A stretch of DNA of 64,000 nucleotides from Opitutales bacterium (GTDB taxonomy: Bacteria; Verrucomicrobiota; Verrucomicrobiia; Opitutales; Coraliomargaritaceae), in contig JANQXM010000006.1 of the NCBI GenBank assembly GCA_030729385.1, positions 54,007 to 118,006 of the forward strand. The letters are read 5' to 3'. The notes under the pieces were generated by a model. That model saw nothing but the letters and a program-made list of their open reading frames with translations, made no database searches and was not told the origin of the DNA. Positions 17,530 to 29,404 of this stretch are shown piece by piece; within the stretch, counting starts at the first letter, position 1, and the number at the start of each line of letters is the position of its first letter. A program made the translations under genes and the position numbers.

Positions 17530-18744
17530 TTAGCTGACTTCAAAGCCTGCGATCGTAATGTCATCCTGTTGGTCGGGAGATTGCGTATATTCGCCGACAA
17601 TTTGGTATATTTTTTCCAGCGTTTCTTGGGTGGGAAGGTTTGAGTGTTCGGTGAAGCAATCAATCAGGCGCTTCATGCCAAATTCCTCTTCAGCTGGATC
17701 TGAGGCTTCAACGATGCCGTCGGTAAATGCGTAAAAACGATCACCTAAGTGTAAGTCGATGGCTTTTGAGTTGGATGCTCCGGTGCCAGGGAAGCCCATG
17801 ACGGTGCCGTCGGGGAGTTCCACGAGCTCAATTTGCTTGGTTGCCTTACGGTAAATGAGCACCTGACGATGACCGGCGTGGGAGAGAATTAATTTGCGAC
17901 TGCCATCGTGCTGACGAGCGCCAAAATGCCCAGCTAGCCCTGTGATGAATCCTTTGTTGATACGACCAGTGACTTCCTCATTCACCGTGTTCAGAAATGC
18001 TTGTGGGTTGTCGTTATAAACTTCGGCTTGATGTGCGGTCAGGTATTTAAGTAGGACCGTATAAAATGCTGCGGTGACACCATGTCCGCAGACGTCGCCC
18101 ATAAAAAAGAGGAGGCAATTACTTGGGTTGCGAGGGAAGCTGATCATGTCGCCTCCGACTGAAGTCATCGGCTTCCATAGATATGCGATCTCGATGTGTT
18201 TGATGTGGGGCACGCGGCCGGGAATCATCACGCTTTGCACCTTTTTCGCACTCTCGTAGTCGGAGCGCATGATTTGGTTTTGCTCGCGAAGGCGTTGCTC
18301 ACTCTCTGCAAGTTTCTCTTGAGCCAGTTTTTCGGCAGTCACATCGCGGGAAATACCCATGATGCCGACCAGCTTGCCGGATTGTAAATAAAGTGGTGCT
18401 TTTGATGAAGACACCCAAGTGACGGAACCGTCCTCCCAGGTTTCTTTCTCGATGATGTTGATGAGGGGCTCTCCCGTGCGGAGGATTTCCTGTTCGTCAT
18501 CGAAGGCTTGTTGGGCGTGCTCGATCGAAAAAAGATCAAAGTCGCTCATTCCTTCTAGGTCGTGGCGATTTTTTAAACCGTGAAGTTCGGCTAGTGTCTG
18601 GCTGGCTGCCACGAAACGGCTTTTGCGGTCTTTGATGTAGATGCGGTCAGCGGTTTGTTCCATTAGCGACTCGAATAGACGCTTGGCGGAGGCCTTAATT
18701 AGGAGACTGCTATCGTCATCCTCTTTATCTGTGGGCTTACTCAT
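17530..18744 (-). CDS. PAS domain plus SpoIIE/PP2C-type serine phosphatase
   Basis: 404 residues. The N-terminal PAS/PAC sensor (about 22-140: [20 protein letters not shown] ... [13 protein letters not shown]) is followed by a short coiled coil (140-165) and a PP2C/SpoIIE domain (about 190-400) with [24 protein letters not shown] and [13 protein letters not shown], the metal-binding acidic motifs. Proteins of this kind (RsbU/RsbP-like) dephosphorylate anti-anti-sigma factors or other partner-switch proteins in response to a PAS signal. No STAS or RsbW-like partner lies nearby. The PAS ligand is unknown. Confidence 0.88.
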   Translation of the reverse strand: MSKPTDKEDDDSSLLIKASAKRLFESLMEQTADRIYIKDRKSRFVAASQTLAELHGLKNRHDLEGMSDFDLFSIEHAQQAFDDEQEILRTGEPLINIIEKETWEDGSVTWVSSSKAPLYLQSGKLVGIMGISRDVTAEKLAQEKLAESEQRLREQNQIMRSDYESAKKVQSVMIPGRVPHIKHIEIAYLWKPMTSVGGDMISFPRNPSNCLLFFMGDVCGHGVTAAFYTVLLKYLTAHQAEVYNDNPQAFLNTVNEEVTGRINKGFITGLAGHFGARQHDGSRKLILSHAGHRQVLIYRKATKQIELVELPDGTVMGFPGTGASNSKAIDLHLGDRFYAFTDGIVEASDPAEEEFGMKRLIDCFTEHSNLPTQETLEKIYQIVGEYTQSPDQQDDITIAGFEVS

Positions 18745-18853
18745 CTTATAAATATTGAGAAGAGGGATTTGGACTTAGGCAATATCACAAGCGACCTTTT
18801 CAGCATAAAAACGTCTGGCTTTTTTTCTGACATATCGTCCACTGGATTATAGT

Positions 18854-19318
18854 ATGCGAGCTGTTATTCAGAGAGTGTGTCGCGCGTCCGTATCGGTCGG
18901 TGATGAAGTGGTGGGGACGATGGATTGTCCCGCCGGTGGTGTGCTGGTTTTTCTCGGCGTGGGGCAATCGGATTGCGTTGAGGATGTTGCATGGCTGGTG
19001 AGCCGAATTGTGAAACTGCGTATCTTTGAGGATACTGAGTGTCGTATGAATCGCTCGCTGTTGGATGTCGATGGTGCGGCGATGGTGATCAGCCAGTTCA
19101 CTTTATTTGGTAATCTCAAGAAGGGGAACCGACCGTCGTTTAATCGTGCAGCCCTGCCAGAACAGGCGGTCCCACTTTACGAAAAGTTTGTGGAAGAGCT
19201 GTCTCGGTCGCTGGGTAAGCCTGTGGCAACTGGTCGATTTGGTGAGGATATGCAGATCGATGCGGCTAACGATGGTCCAGTCACTCTAATCGTGGATACG
19301 AAGGAACGAGATTTCTGA
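18854..19318 (+). CDS. dtd: D-aminoacyl-tRNA deacylase
   Basis: 154 residues, full length for DTD. Opening [15 protein letters not shown], the catalytic [17 protein letters not shown] and the C-terminal [18 protein letters not shown] containing the conserved Gly-cisPro-like region are all family hallmarks. It hydrolyses D-amino acids (and glycine) wrongly attached to tRNA. Divergent from the SpoIIE gene, with a 109-bp shared promoter region. Confidence 0.95.
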   Translation: MRAVIQRVCRASVSVGDEVVGTMDCPAGGVLVFLGVGQSDCVEDVAWLVSRIVKLRIFEDTECRMNRSLLDVDGAAMVISQFTLFGNLKKGNRPSFNRAALPEQAVPLYEKFVEELSRSLGKPVATGRFGEDMQIDAANDGPVTLIVDTKERDF

Positions 19319-19429
19319 TGGAACGAAGTGATTTATTGGCATACTAAAAATACCATGGTTTAGTGGAATAAATTCCTATTCTATGTTTCCTATACCCTGT
19401 AACGACACATCAATCCACCTACTATAATT

Positions 19430-19885
19430 ATGAAAACATTCAAAGCGCTCACTCTCTTTTCTATTCTTTCGATTGCATTCGTTGCGTCGGCCTTCGCGGG
19501 CGGTGATGCATGGATGACCGATTTTGAAGCGGCTAAAGCAAAAGCTGCGGCTGAAAACAAGCCGATGCTTCTCGATTTTACCGGTTCTGACTGGTGTGGT
19601 TGGTGCATCAAGCTGGATAGAGAAGTCTTCAGCCAAGCTGCGTTTAAAGAGTATGCCGACGCCTCACTCGTGTTGGTGGAGCTCGACTTTCCGAGTAAAA
19701 AAATAGAGCAGTCTGAAGAGCTCGTGAAGCAGAATCAGGCCTTGGCTAAGAAGTATGGCATTCGCGGCTATCCCACGATTTTGATTCTTTCGCCTGACGG
19801 TAAGTTGGTTGAAAAGACCGGCTATCAGCGCGGTGGTGCTGAAGCATATGTCGAGCACATCAAAGAGATCGTCGGTAAGATCTAG
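19430..19885 (+). CDS. Exported thioredoxin-fold protein
   Basis: 151 residues. Signal peptide [20 protein letters not shown] with likely cleavage after ASAFA. The thioredoxin fold carries the redox motif [10 protein letters not shown] (Trx_7/DsbD-gamma type, WCxxC) and the cis-Pro region [10 protein letters not shown]. It likely works in periplasmic disulfide reduction or isomerisation. The stop overlaps the convergent glpK stop by 4 bp. A 111-bp region separates it from dtd. Confidence 0.85.
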   Translation: MKTFKALTLFSILSIAFVASAFAGGDAWMTDFEAAKAKAAAENKPMLLDFTGSDWCGWCIKLDREVFSQAAFKEYADASLVLVELDFPSKKIEQSEELVKQNQALAKKYGIRGYPTILILSPDGKLVEKTGYQRGGAEAYVEHIKEIVGKI

Positions 19886-21375
19886 TTAGTTGCCCAATCT
19901 TTGGAACGCTCTAAGGCCTTTTTCCATCGGCTTTGCTGAGCTGCCGCCGCATCGACTGAGATCTTAGGCTCGAAGATGCGGTCGGTTTTCCAATGTGAAG
20001 CCATCTCAGTGACGTCTTTCCAAAAGCCTGTGCTTAAACCTGCGAGATAGGCCGCACCAAGCGCGGTGGTCTCAGTGACTTGAGGCCGGACCACTGGCAC
20101 CTGCATGAGATCGGCTTGGAACTGCATAAGGAAGTTGTTGTTAGCGGCACCGCCATCCACTCGTAGTTCATCGATGCTACTAATGTAGTCTTCGTTGATT
20201 GCGTGTAGGAGGTCGGCGGATTGGAAGGCGATCGATTCCAGCGCGGCACGAGTGATGTGGGCTGCTGAGGTGCCGCGGGTGATGCCGCAGAGTGTGCCGC
20301 GCGCATGTGGGTCCCAGTGTGGGGCGCCAAGTCCCGTGAAAGCAGGCACGAGGTAAACGCCACCGTTGTCTTTGACTGAAGTTGCGAGTGCTTCGCTGTC
20401 TGATGAGCGCTTAATAATGCCCAGCCCATCTCGTAGCCACTGAATGACAGCTCCGCCGGTGAAGACACTGCCTTCAATTGCGTAACCCAATGTATTGTCG
20501 GTGTTACAAGTGAGTGTGGTGAGCAAATTGTGCTGAGAGTGCACAATGCCATTTTCAGTAGGACGTAATAGAAAGCAGCCAGTGCCGTAGGTGTTTTTGG
20601 CTTTGCTGGCATCGATACAGTTTTGTCCGAATAGCGCGGCTTGTTGGTCTCCCGCCATGCCTGCAATGGGTAGCCCTCGTAGCCCCTCTATTTCGCATTC
20701 GCCGAAGAGGCTGCTGGAGGGTTGCGCAGTGGGGAGCAGTGATTCGGGGATATTTAGCAGGCGGAGGATGTCCTCGTCCCAGCAGCCTTCCTGGATATTG
20801 AAGAGTAATGTGCGGCTGGCGTTGGTGACGTCGGTTGCGTGGGCTTTTCCACCACTTAGGTTCCAGAGTATCCAGCTGTCGATAGTGCCGAAGGCGAGCT
20901 CGCCGCGTTCAGCGCGGGTCCGTGCGTCAGGCACGTTATCGAGTAGCCAATTAAGTTTCGTGCCGGAGAAATAGGGGTCGATGCGTAGTCCGGTCTTCTC
21001 TTGAATCTCTGGCGCGTGTCCCGCTTCTTTTAACTCATGGCAGAACTTTGCAGTGCGGCGATCTTGCCAGACGATGGCCGGATGTAAAGGGGCGCCGGTT
21101 TGGCGGTCCCAGAGCACGGTGGTTTCCCGTTGATTAGTTATCCCGATCGCTGCGATATCGGCAGCGGTAATGCCATGAGATTGCAGCACTTCTAGTGCAA
21201 CAGATCGTTGGCTGTTCCAAATCTCTGTGGCGTCGTGCTCGACCCATCCATCACGAGGGAAATGTTGCTGGAATTCCTGCTGAGCCACTGCAACCAACTC
21301 TCCAGAGTGATTGAATAATATTGCCCGTGAACTTGTCGTGCCCTGATCCAAGGCAAGTATATAGTCGCGGGGCAT
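19882..21375 (-). CDS. glpK: Glycerol kinase
   Basis: 497 residues, standard FGGY-family length. Opening [15 protein letters not shown] (phosphate loop), [31 protein letters not shown] motif near 245 and the C-terminal [16 protein letters not shown]. Phosphorylates glycerol to glycerol-3-phosphate. No glpF or glpD lies in the window; the gene is the second of a two-gene unit 19 bp behind a hybrid histidine kinase. Confidence 0.96.
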   Translation of the reverse strand: MPRDYILALDQGTTSSRAILFNHSGELVAVAQQEFQQHFPRDGWVEHDATEIWNSQRSVALEVLQSHGITAADIAAIGITNQRETTVLWDRQTGAPLHPAIVWQDRRTAKFCHELKEAGHAPEIQEKTGLRIDPYFSGTKLNWLLDNVPDARTRAERGELAFGTIDSWILWNLSGGKAHATDVTNASRTLLFNIQEGCWDEDILRLLNIPESLLPTAQPSSSLFGECEIEGLRGLPIAGMAGDQQAALFGQNCIDASKAKNTYGTGCFLLRPTENGIVHSQHNLLTTLTCNTDNTLGYAIEGSVFTGGAVIQWLRDGLGIIKRSSDSEALATSVKDNGGVYLVPAFTGLGAPHWDPHARGTLCGITRGTSAAHITRAALESIAFQSADLLHAINEDYISSIDELRVDGGAANNNFLMQFQADLMQVPVVRPQVTETTALGAAYLAGLSTGFWKDVTEMASHWKTDRIFEPKISVDAAAAQQSRWKKALERSKDWATN

Positions 21376-21394
21376 GGTGTGTGGTAGCTGGAAT

Positions 21395-23053
<1,659 letters not shown>

Positions 23054-23132
23054 ATGAATAAAAAAACTATTCGCCTTTCATCGTGAATGTCCCTATCTCT
23101 TGTGACAACTTCTTATCCGGTCGCATTGATTC

Positions 23133-24326
23133 ATGCCCGTCGCTATTAAACACAGTGTTGTTCAGCATTTCAACCTACCTTTTGTCGAGGGTGAGGTCGA
23201 AAGTTGGTCGAAGCAACAAAGAGCGTCTTTACCTGGCGCCCCCACATTTGCATTGGTTTTCTGCGCTGCAGACGCGTTGCCATATGCAGAGGAGATACTG
23301 GAGATCCTTAGAATATATGCACATGCTCCAGTGATTATAGGGTGCTCGGGGCATGGCGTGATTGCAAATGCGCATGAATTTGAGAATGAGGGAGGGTTTA
23401 GTATCTCTCTTCACTATTTGCCTGATACGAGCGCGCATGCGGTTCACTTGCCGGCATCTGTTTTTGAGGCGAGCGATGTGTCTGCGGCCATCACTGCGGA
23501 GATTGATCCATTCAAGCACGCTGCAAATGCTTGGATGCTTTTTGCATCATCTCAAAGTATTGGTAGCGAATCTTGGCTGGCAGATTGGGATCGAGCGACA
23601 GGTGGACGTATTACGATTGGTGGTTTTGCCTGCGGTGAATCACACGCGGATGAAGTCGCTTTGTATATAAACGGCAAAGTATATAGCGATGGAGCAGTCG
23701 CGTTGTCTCTCGAAGGTGCGGTGACGATTGAGTCGGTGGTTTCTCAAGGATGCCGCCCAGTTGGCTCGCCGTGGACCGTGACTCGGGCCCACGACAATGT
23801 TATCCATCAAATTGGGAATCGTCCAATTCTGGAAGTGTTGCGCGACACGCTAGAGGGGATGTCGCGACAAGAGCAGAAGATGGCTCGCGGTAATATTTTT
23901 ATCGGTTTGGTTTTGGATGAGTATAAGCAACATTTTGGAATGGGAGATTTCCTCGTTCGCAATTTGGCTGCCATTGATCCGAAGACTGGCTCAGTTGCGA
24001 TTGCGACCCCGTTACGTATCGGGCAAAATCTACAGTTCCAGATCCGCGATGGGCATACTGCCTCGATTGATTTCGAAGAAATGCTAAAGGCCCGTATTCA
24101 ACAGCTGGGTAGTCGCTCGGTGCACGGTGCATGCCTGTGTGATTGCATCGGTCGTGGGTTGTCGCTCTTCGGTGTGCCGGATCATGATGTAAATGTGATT
24201 CAAGACATCGTGCCAGGTGTCAGTGTAGGGGGCGTCTTCTGCAATGGAGAGTTTGCGACGATCGATGGTCGCACAATGCTGCACGGTTACGCAGCTAGTT
24301 TGGCTTTGTTTGTGGATGCCGTTTGA
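23133..24326 (+). CDS. FIST domain sensory protein
   Basis: 397 residues covering FIST_N (about 30-230, with APVIIGCSGHGVI and GGRITIGGFACGES) and FIST_C (about 240-380, ending GLSLFGVPDHDVNVIQ and VGGVFCNGEFATIDGR). FIST proteins are predicted intracellular sensors of small ligands, often amino acids, and are usually encoded near signalling proteins; here a hybrid histidine kinase is divergent 79 bp away, a plausible partner. No enzymatic motif. Confidence 0.88.
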   Translation: MPVAIKHSVVQHFNLPFVEGEVESWSKQQRASLPGAPTFALVFCAADALPYAEEILEILRIYAHAPVIIGCSGHGVIANAHEFENEGGFSISLHYLPDTSAHAVHLPASVFEASDVSAAITAEIDPFKHAANAWMLFASSQSIGSESWLADWDRATGGRITIGGFACGESHADEVALYINGKVYSDGAVALSLEGAVTIESVVSQGCRPVGSPWTVTRAHDNVIHQIGNRPILEVLRDTLEGMSRQEQKMARGNIFIGLVLDEYKQHFGMGDFLVRNLAAIDPKTGSVAIATPLRIGQNLQFQIRDGHTASIDFEEMLKARIQQLGSRSVHGACLCDCIGRGLSLFGVPDHDVNVIQDIVPGVSVGGVFCNGEFATIDGRTMLHGYAASLALFVDAV

Positions 24327-24362
24327 AGACCTCTGCTAAAATAGAGAAGCTAAAGGCACTTA

Positions 24363-24387
24363 TAAGTTTGCCTATTAGGTAAACTTA
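24363..24387. other. AT-rich hairpin downstream of the FIST gene
   Basis: TAAGTTTGCCT (24363-24373) pairs with AGGTAAACTTA (24377-24387), 11 bp including one possible G-U pair, around a 3-nt loop. It lacks a clear T-tract, so it is not a classical terminator in the plus direction. It is the first of two hairpins in the 283-bp gap before the dehydrogenase gene. Confidence 0.5.
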
Positions 24388-24465
24388 ACTTAATTAATCT
24401 CTTGATCAGATATGCTAATCCGGTAGGTTCTAATAAAACTTTGGTTAGTATAGAGGGTAGTAGTT

Positions 24466-24510
24466 AGGCTCGAACGTTTGGTAGGCGTTCGAGCCTCTTA
24501 CTTTTTATAG
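24466..24510 (+). terminator. Strong Rho-independent terminator
   Basis: Perfect 11-bp stem AGGCTCGAACG (24466-24476) and CGTTCGAGCCT (24486-24496) with a 9-nt loop, followed by CTTACTTTTTAT. It ends 100 bp before the dehydrogenase start and 140 bp after the FIST stop. The long distance from FIST leaves room for a short untranslated transcript ending here. Confidence 0.8.
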
Positions 24511-24609
24511 AGCGCCATTCAGCCTTGCTTGCGTTAAGTCGCTCTCATTTAGTGGATTCATACTGCTAGATATTTTTGCCGTCAACGTGACGCAAGAGAG
24601 CCAAAAAAC

Positions 24610-27600
24610 ATGTCGAAAAAAGAGATTAATCTCCCCTCCACGCTCGATACAGAAAAGCGACTGTCTTTGTTGCGCAGTCTCTGGCGCAGCCGACTAGGCG
24701 ACTTGCGAGAGCAGAGTCTAATTCGCCAAGGCAAGGGTTGGTTTCACATCTCGGGCATGGGACATGAAGCGCTTGCTGCGATCGCGTTGGAGATGAGGTC
24801 GGACGATTATGCGTTTCCTTATTATCGTGATCGTGCTTTTTGCGTGCAGCGCGGGATTAGTGATTACGATTTAGCCATGGCATTCTATGCTAAGCGTGAT
24901 TCTTCGAGTGGCGGTCGTCAATTGACGGGGCACTTCAGTGATAGGGCATTGAACATCTGGAGTCATCCGTCGCCAGTGGGTGTGCACTTGTTGCCCGCGT
25001 GTGGTGCGGCTTGGGGTATGCAACTGGATGGTAAAGATTCGGTTGTTTACGCCTCTTTAGGTGAGGCTTCGGCTCGACAAGGTGATTTCTTCGAGGCGGT
25101 TTGTTTCGCGAAAGAGCGCAAGCTGCCGATGGTTTTTGTGGTCGAAGATAACCGCATTGCGATCAGCACTTCGACAATTGAAACCAACCCGATCGCACTC
25201 GGTGTGCTTGATAAAAGCGAGTGGATACGAGTGGATGGAAGTGAAGTGGAAGCCGTCGCGGCAGCAGGTCGCGAAGCGGTGGAGCGCGCACGGTCGGGGC
25301 AGGGTCCTGCTTTTATTTGGTGCGATGTAGAGCGCTTCTCGAATCACTCCAGTGCAGATGATCAGCGTATGTATCGCGCCGCCGACGAGCTAGAAGCGAT
25401 GCATGAGCGTGATCCGATTGCGGTGTATCAACGTCAACTGATTGCTGATGGTATATTGACAGAGGAAAGTGCCAGCGCTTTGGAGGAGGCAGTGCGCGAG
25501 AAGGTGCGCGAAGCCTATCGTCAAGCGAGCGAAACAGAGGATCCGCGGGCGAATGAGTGTGAGCTGCATTTGACCGGAGCACCAGCGAAGCCATCGGCGT
25601 TGCCAGCTCTCGAACTGGGTGATTCTTGCCGCATTTTAGATGCGGTGAATAAGACTTTTCATGCCGCCTTGGATACGATGGATGACGTCGTCTTTTTTGG
25701 CGAAGACATCGCGGATCCAAAGGGTGGGGTGTTTAATCTGACCAAAGGACTTTCGAAGAAAGATCCGCGCCGTGCGGTGAATTCACCATTGGCGGAGTCC
25801 ACGATTATGGGGGTTTCTGTCGGCTTGGCTTCCTACGGGAAGCGACCTTGCTTTGAAATACAGTTTGTCGATTTCATCTATCCTGGGTGGAACCAGTTGG
25901 TTTCCAATATGGCGACTTTGCGTTGGCGTAGTTTTGGTCATTGGAAGTGTCCGTTGGTCATCTATGCGCCCTGTGGTGGTTATCTACCGGGCGGAGCCCT
26001 TTGGCACAGTCAAGCGGGAGAAGCTTCCTTTGCTCGTGTCCCCGGCATTCGGGTGGTGGTTCCCTCGACTCCAAATGATGCGGCAGGACTTTTTTGGACG
26101 GCGCTTCATGGTGAAGACCCCACGATTATTTTATTGCCCAAGCATTTGATGTGGGCGGAGTTGCCAGTGCCTGAGACTGTTGAGGCTGTGCCGCTTGGTA
26201 AGGCGCGCATGGTTCGAGAAGGGCAGTTGTTGACCCTCGTAACTTGGGGTAATTGCGTTGAGCTCGTTGAAGAGACGCTCGAAGGGATGGACACTTCGTT
26301 GGACATTGAATTGATCGACTTGCGTTCGGTGGCTCCTTGGGATCGTCAGACCATTGCTGACTCAATCCAGAAAACAGGGCGTTTAATGATTGTCCAAGAG
26401 GACAACATTTCAGCCAGTGTCGGTCAGATGATTGTTGCTGAAATGTGCAGTCAGCGAGAGGTGCTGCAATCATTGAAGGCGCCGCCGATCATTGTTTCCA
26501 AGGGCGACGTGCATGTTGGCTTTAATCCCATCTATGAATATGCGGCTTTGCCCGATAGTGCGCGGATTATTGCGGCACTCGATTATCTCCTTTCCAATAC
26601 ACTTGAAGCTTCATTGAAGCTGGATGCCGCCCCTGACTGTCCCGGCGCGGCACAAACAATCACACCGACTGAAGAAGATATGAATACTCCAGATACGACC
26701 GTTGGTTCTGCCACTAAGACCATCACTGTGCCGATTCTTGGTGAGGGGATTCGAGTAGCGCGCGTCGTTTCGATTCTCAAATCGAAGGGAGATGTCGTTA
26801 AGGCGGATGATCCGCTTTGCGAAGTCGAAACGGATAAAGCAGTGTTCCCGATCGAGTGCGATGAGGATGGTATTTTAGAAGAATGGAAAATCTCAGAGGA
26901 CGACGAAGTCAGTGTCGGCCAAGATCTAGTCGTATTGAAACTTACGGGCAAAGCTGCGGCTAAAGCTGCAGTCGCATCTACAGAACCCGTCGCTTACGAT
27001 ACGATGAAGCGCACGGGAGGATTATCCTCTGAAGCGGTCAAGCAATTGCAGGGGATTGTCCCTGCGACGATTGATGTCACTTGCCGCTGGGAAGCAGTGC
27101 GCGACGCGCGTTTGCGAAGCAAGAAGACACCGGGCGGCACACTGTCTACCGCGACCATGACGGCATGGGCGGTGGCGCAAGCGATGAAGAAACATGATCG
27201 TTTCGCATCTGTTGTGCGCGGCAACGATCTGGTCTATGACCCTGATCGTATCGATCTCGGTGTCGCGGTGGCACTGCAAGGCGATGCCCTCGAAACTGCG
27301 GTTGTGAAACAGGTCAATGCCTTGGACTGGGAGGCCTTCCAGCCCGCTTTTAATGAATCTTTGAAGCGCACTCGACATGGTGAAATAGAGTCGAAGAACC
27401 GAGTGTCGCTTTCAATTTCCAGCATGGGCGCGTATAATGTGCGCTCGGCGATTCCAATCGTGGTGCCACCATCGATTGCCACGCTGTTTATCGGTGCACC
27501 GTATTTGTTGCCCGATCCGAAGTCCAAAAACGGAGGCACAATGGAAGTCGCTTCCTTAGTGCTGACATTTGACCATCGCTGGATCAATGGCGTGGGTGCC

Positions 27601-27654
27601 GCAGCGTTCCTTTCCGATGTGCGAAAAGGCATCGAGCGCTTCGATCTTGTCTAG
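24610..27654 (+). CDS. Fused 2-oxoacid dehydrogenase: E1alpha-E1beta-lipoyl-E2 in one chain
   Basis: 1014 residues. E1alpha (about 10-310) has [21 protein letters not shown] and the thiamine-diphosphate stretch [16 protein letters not shown]...VVEDN. E1beta (about 340-665) has [16 protein letters not shown] and [21 protein letters not shown] linker with Met 691 leads to a lipoyl domain (about 700-782; EVETDKAVF, lipoyl Lys 743), then an E2 acyltransferase-like domain (about 795-1014) ending [14 protein letters not shown]. The usual E3-binding domain is not seen, and the catalytic HRxxDG motif reads HRWING. The alpha-beta fusion is known in Bacteroidota; the addition of lipoyl-E2 is unusual. 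Substrate could be pyruvate or branched-chain keto acids. No E3 gene nearby. Confidence 0.85.
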   Translation: MSKKEINLPSTLDTEKRLSLLRSLWRSRLGDLREQSLIRQGKGWFHISGMGHEALAAIALEMRSDDYAFPYYRDRAFCVQRGISDYDLAMAFYAKRDSSSGGRQLTGHFSDRALNIWSHPSPVGVHLLPACGAAWGMQLDGKDSVVYASLGEASARQGDFFEAVCFAKERKLPMVFVVEDNRIAISTSTIETNPIALGVLDKSEWIRVDGSEVEAVAAAGREAVERARSGQGPAFIWCDVERFSNHSSADDQRMYRAADELEAMHERDPIAVYQRQLIADGILTEESASALEEAVREKVREAYRQASETEDPRANECELHLTGAPAKPSALPALELGDSCRILDAVNKTFHAALDTMDDVVFFGEDIADPKGGVFNLTKGLSKKDPRRAVNSPLAESTIMGVSVGLASYGKRPCFEIQFVDFIYPGWNQLVSNMATLRWRSFGHWKCPLVIYAPCGGYLPGGALWHSQAGEASFARVPGIRVVVPSTPNDAAGLFWTALHGEDPTIILLPKHLMWAELPVPETVEAVPLGKARMVREGQLLTLVTWGNCVELVEETLEGMDTSLDIELIDLRSVAPWDRQTIADSIQKTGRLMIVQEDNISASVGQMIVAEMCSQREVLQSLKAPPIIVSKGDVHVGFNPIYEYAALPDSARIIAALDYLLSNTLEASLKLDAAPDCPGAAQTITPTEEDMNTPDTTVGSATKTITVPILGEGIRVARVVSILKSKGDVVKADDPLCEVETDKAVFPIECDEDGILEEWKISEDDEVSVGQDLVVLKLTGKAAAKAAVASTEPVAYDTMKRTGGLSSEAVKQLQGIVPATIDVTCRWEAVRDARLRSKKTPGGTLSTATMTAWAVAQAMKKHDRFASVVRGNDLVYDPDRIDLGVAVALQGDALETAVVKQVNALDWEAFQPAFNESLKRTRHGEIESKNRVSLSISSMGAYNVRSAIPIVVPPSIATLFIGAPYLLPDPKSKNGGTMEVASLVLTFDHRWINGVGAAAFLSDVRKGIERFDLV

Positions 27655-27682
27655 CCCTGTGTTTTAATCTGTATTACTGACT

Positions 27683-28057
27683 ATGGATATCGAGACTTTC
27701 CCAAACCCAAACCAAGAGCGCAACTACACCATCCAGCATATTCAGGAGGAGTTTACTTCAACCTGCCCGATGACAGGGCATCCAGATTATGCCACGGTCG
27801 TTTTCAGTTACGTGCCTGACGAAATTTGCATCGAGCTCAAAGCGATGAAGCTCTACTTGCACAGTTTTCGCAACAAAGGGATCTTCTTCGAGGCTGCTAC
27901 AAATAAGATCTTTGAAGATCTGTATGAGGTGACCAAGCCTCGTTGGGCGCGACTTGAAACGATTTGGCGTGGGCGCGGAGGTATCCGCTCAAACGTCGTG
28001 GTTGAAGCGCAGCAAGATGGTTATGACGGGCCGAAAACGCCGCCGTTTGCGCGATAG
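27683..28057 (+). CDS. queF: NADPH-dependent preQ0 reductase (QueF type I)
   Basis: 124 residues, the short unimodular QueF. Motifs: EFTSTCPMTGHPDYA with the catalytic Cys and Asp, and IELKAMKLYLHSFRNKGIFF, the QueF E(S/L)LKxxKLY hallmark. Reduces 7-cyano-7-deazaguanine to preQ1 in queuosine tRNA synthesis. Lies 28 bp after the dehydrogenase in the same direction; no other queuosine gene is in the window. Confidence 0.95.
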   Translation: MDIETFPNPNQERNYTIQHIQEEFTSTCPMTGHPDYATVVFSYVPDEICIELKAMKLYLHSFRNKGIFFEAATNKIFEDLYEVTKPRWARLETIWRGRGGIRSNVVVEAQQDGYDGPKTPPFAR

Positions 28058-28065
28058 TTTCGCGA

Positions 28066-28788
28066 TCAGCCGCCCATGGGTGGTTCCATGCATTCGCCGG
28101 TGAAGTAGTCTTTATACTCTTCAAGGCTTTCTTCAATTGCAGACGCCACGACAATGGATGAAGCGAAAAACATGACGATGGCGTTCGCGATTGCATCACT
28201 TTGCCCGATGCCTTTGACGCGCCGAGAGAATGCTTCGTTGAGTCCTTCAAGTGTTTCGTAGAAAGCCTTCAACTCGACTAGGTCCCAGTCCGGTTGACCG
28301 CCTTCCTTGTGGATGAAATATTGTTTAGTGAGGTGAGCGCTGACAGTTCGAAAGAGCGTTTCGCCAAAAGAGGAAAAAGGCACGTGGAATGTGGCCATCG
28401 CACGAAGTTGCCCCACCACAGGACATCCGCTCGTAGCCATTTGTAGACCGAGCATGGAGTTGAGACCGCTTTGTAAATCGCAGTTCTGTTTGTAGGTCCG
28501 GCGGGCGGTTTCTACCGTGAGATTAATGTTTTCAATCGAGGTATGGCCCTTAAAGGTCTCTAGCACCGAATGCATTCGCATGGCAGCGGGGCAATAGGGC
28601 GAGTCTTCCTTTTTTAGCGGGCAACACGCGCATTGATCTTTTTCTAAGCGAATCCAGTCCGGATATGCTTCGACGCGCTCGACGGGAGATGGTTCCTCTG
28701 TTGTATCGAAACCGGTATCGATTAGGAACTCGATGGGTTCTTCCTCGAAATCAAATACGTATCGTATTAGGTTGGGCTCGATCGACAT
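28066..28788 (-). CDS. Cys-rich conserved hypothetical (possibly DUF6901)
   Basis: 240 residues, no signal peptide or clear enzyme motif. Opens IRYVFDFEEEPIEFLID, a short beta-strand domain. Six cysteines in the first half: C53, C55, C56 (CACCPLKK), C66 (YCPAA), C103 (QNCDLQ) and C122 (SGCPVVG). This arrangement suggests a metal or Fe-S site. The second half is helical, with a hydrophobic stretch at about 200-220 (AIVMFFASSIVVASAI). I recall this opening from the DUF6901 family but cannot confirm it. Convergent with queF, 8 bp apart; function unknown. Confidence 0.6.
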   Translation of the reverse strand: MSIEPNLIRYVFDFEEEPIEFLIDTGFDTTEEPSPVERVEAYPDWIRLEKDQCACCPLKKEDSPYCPAAMRMHSVLETFKGHTSIENINLTVETARRTYKQNCDLQSGLNSMLGLQMATSGCPVVGQLRAMATFHVPFSSFGETLFRTVSAHLTKQYFIHKEGGQPDWDLVELKAFYETLEGLNEAFSRRVKGIGQSDAIANAIVMFFASSIVVASAIEESLEEYKDYFTGECMEPPMGG

Positions 28789-28820
28789 ATTATTAGAATG
28801 CTTTATTTTACCGCTTTGGT

Positions 28821-29318
28821 CTAGAATAGAAAATCCAGAATAAACAAGGCGATCACGCAGACACTTAAGCCAAATTTGAGCGCAAAAGCTAGGATGCCCC
28901 CGACCACGGTGCCGATGCCAGCTTTACCTCCATCTCTGAAGCTGCGTCCCGCGACCATTTCTCCGATAATCGCCCCGATCACGGGTCCAACGATCAACCA
29001 AAAGAGCGGTGGGGGAATGAAAAACCCAACAAATGCACCGATGAATGCACCTGCCGCCCCTTTCCATGAGGCACCAAAACGTCGTGCTCCCCAGACTCCC
29101 ATCACGAAATCAGCCAACAGACCAACGCATGTGATGATGCCGGTGAGGATGACGATTTTCCAGGTTACCGAAGCATCCGCGCCCATCCAAAGCCGATGGG
29201 TCAATACCCCCAACCAGACGATCAAACTGCCCGGCACAACTGGCAATAGCGAGCCAGCCAGTCCGAGCATGAAAATCAGCGTGGTCACGCCCAGTGCGGT
29301 GTATTCGATCCATGTCAT
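28821..29318 (-). CDS. DUF456 small membrane protein
   Basis: 165 residues from ATG 29318 (MTWIEYTAL); the frame extends 15 codons further upstream with no sign of being coding. Glycine-rich hydrophobic protein with about four helices and the DUF456 pattern LAGSLLPVVPGSLIVWLG plus GARRFGASWKGAAGAFIGA and PPPLFWLIVGPVIGAIIGE. Inner-membrane; role unknown. Divergent from lysS, with the two starts only 87 bp apart. Confidence 0.85.
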   Translation of the reverse strand: MTWIEYTALGVTTLIFMLGLAGSLLPVVPGSLIVWLGVLTHRLWMGADASVTWKIVILTGIITCVGLLADFVMGVWGARRFGASWKGAAGAFIGAFVGFFIPPPLFWLIVGPVIGAIIGEMVAGRSFRDGGKAGIGTVVGGILAFALKFGLSVCVIALFILDFLF

Positions 29319-29404
29319 CTGCTTTGAACAACTACGTCTTCCGCTTTCGAGGTCAATTTGCATTTGCCATTTGCGACTGCTGGCGCATTTTCGCCGCTTC
29401 GCTT

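Noticed and set aside
20034..20666. 210-residue minus-strand frame in glpK
   Set aside because: Same strand but another frame of a conserved glycerol kinase; no family match.
26680..27654. Separate E2 gene starting at Met 691 of the fused dehydrogenase
   Set aside because: No stop separates it from the E1beta part; the frame is continuous, so a single chain is the simplest reading, although an internal start is possible.
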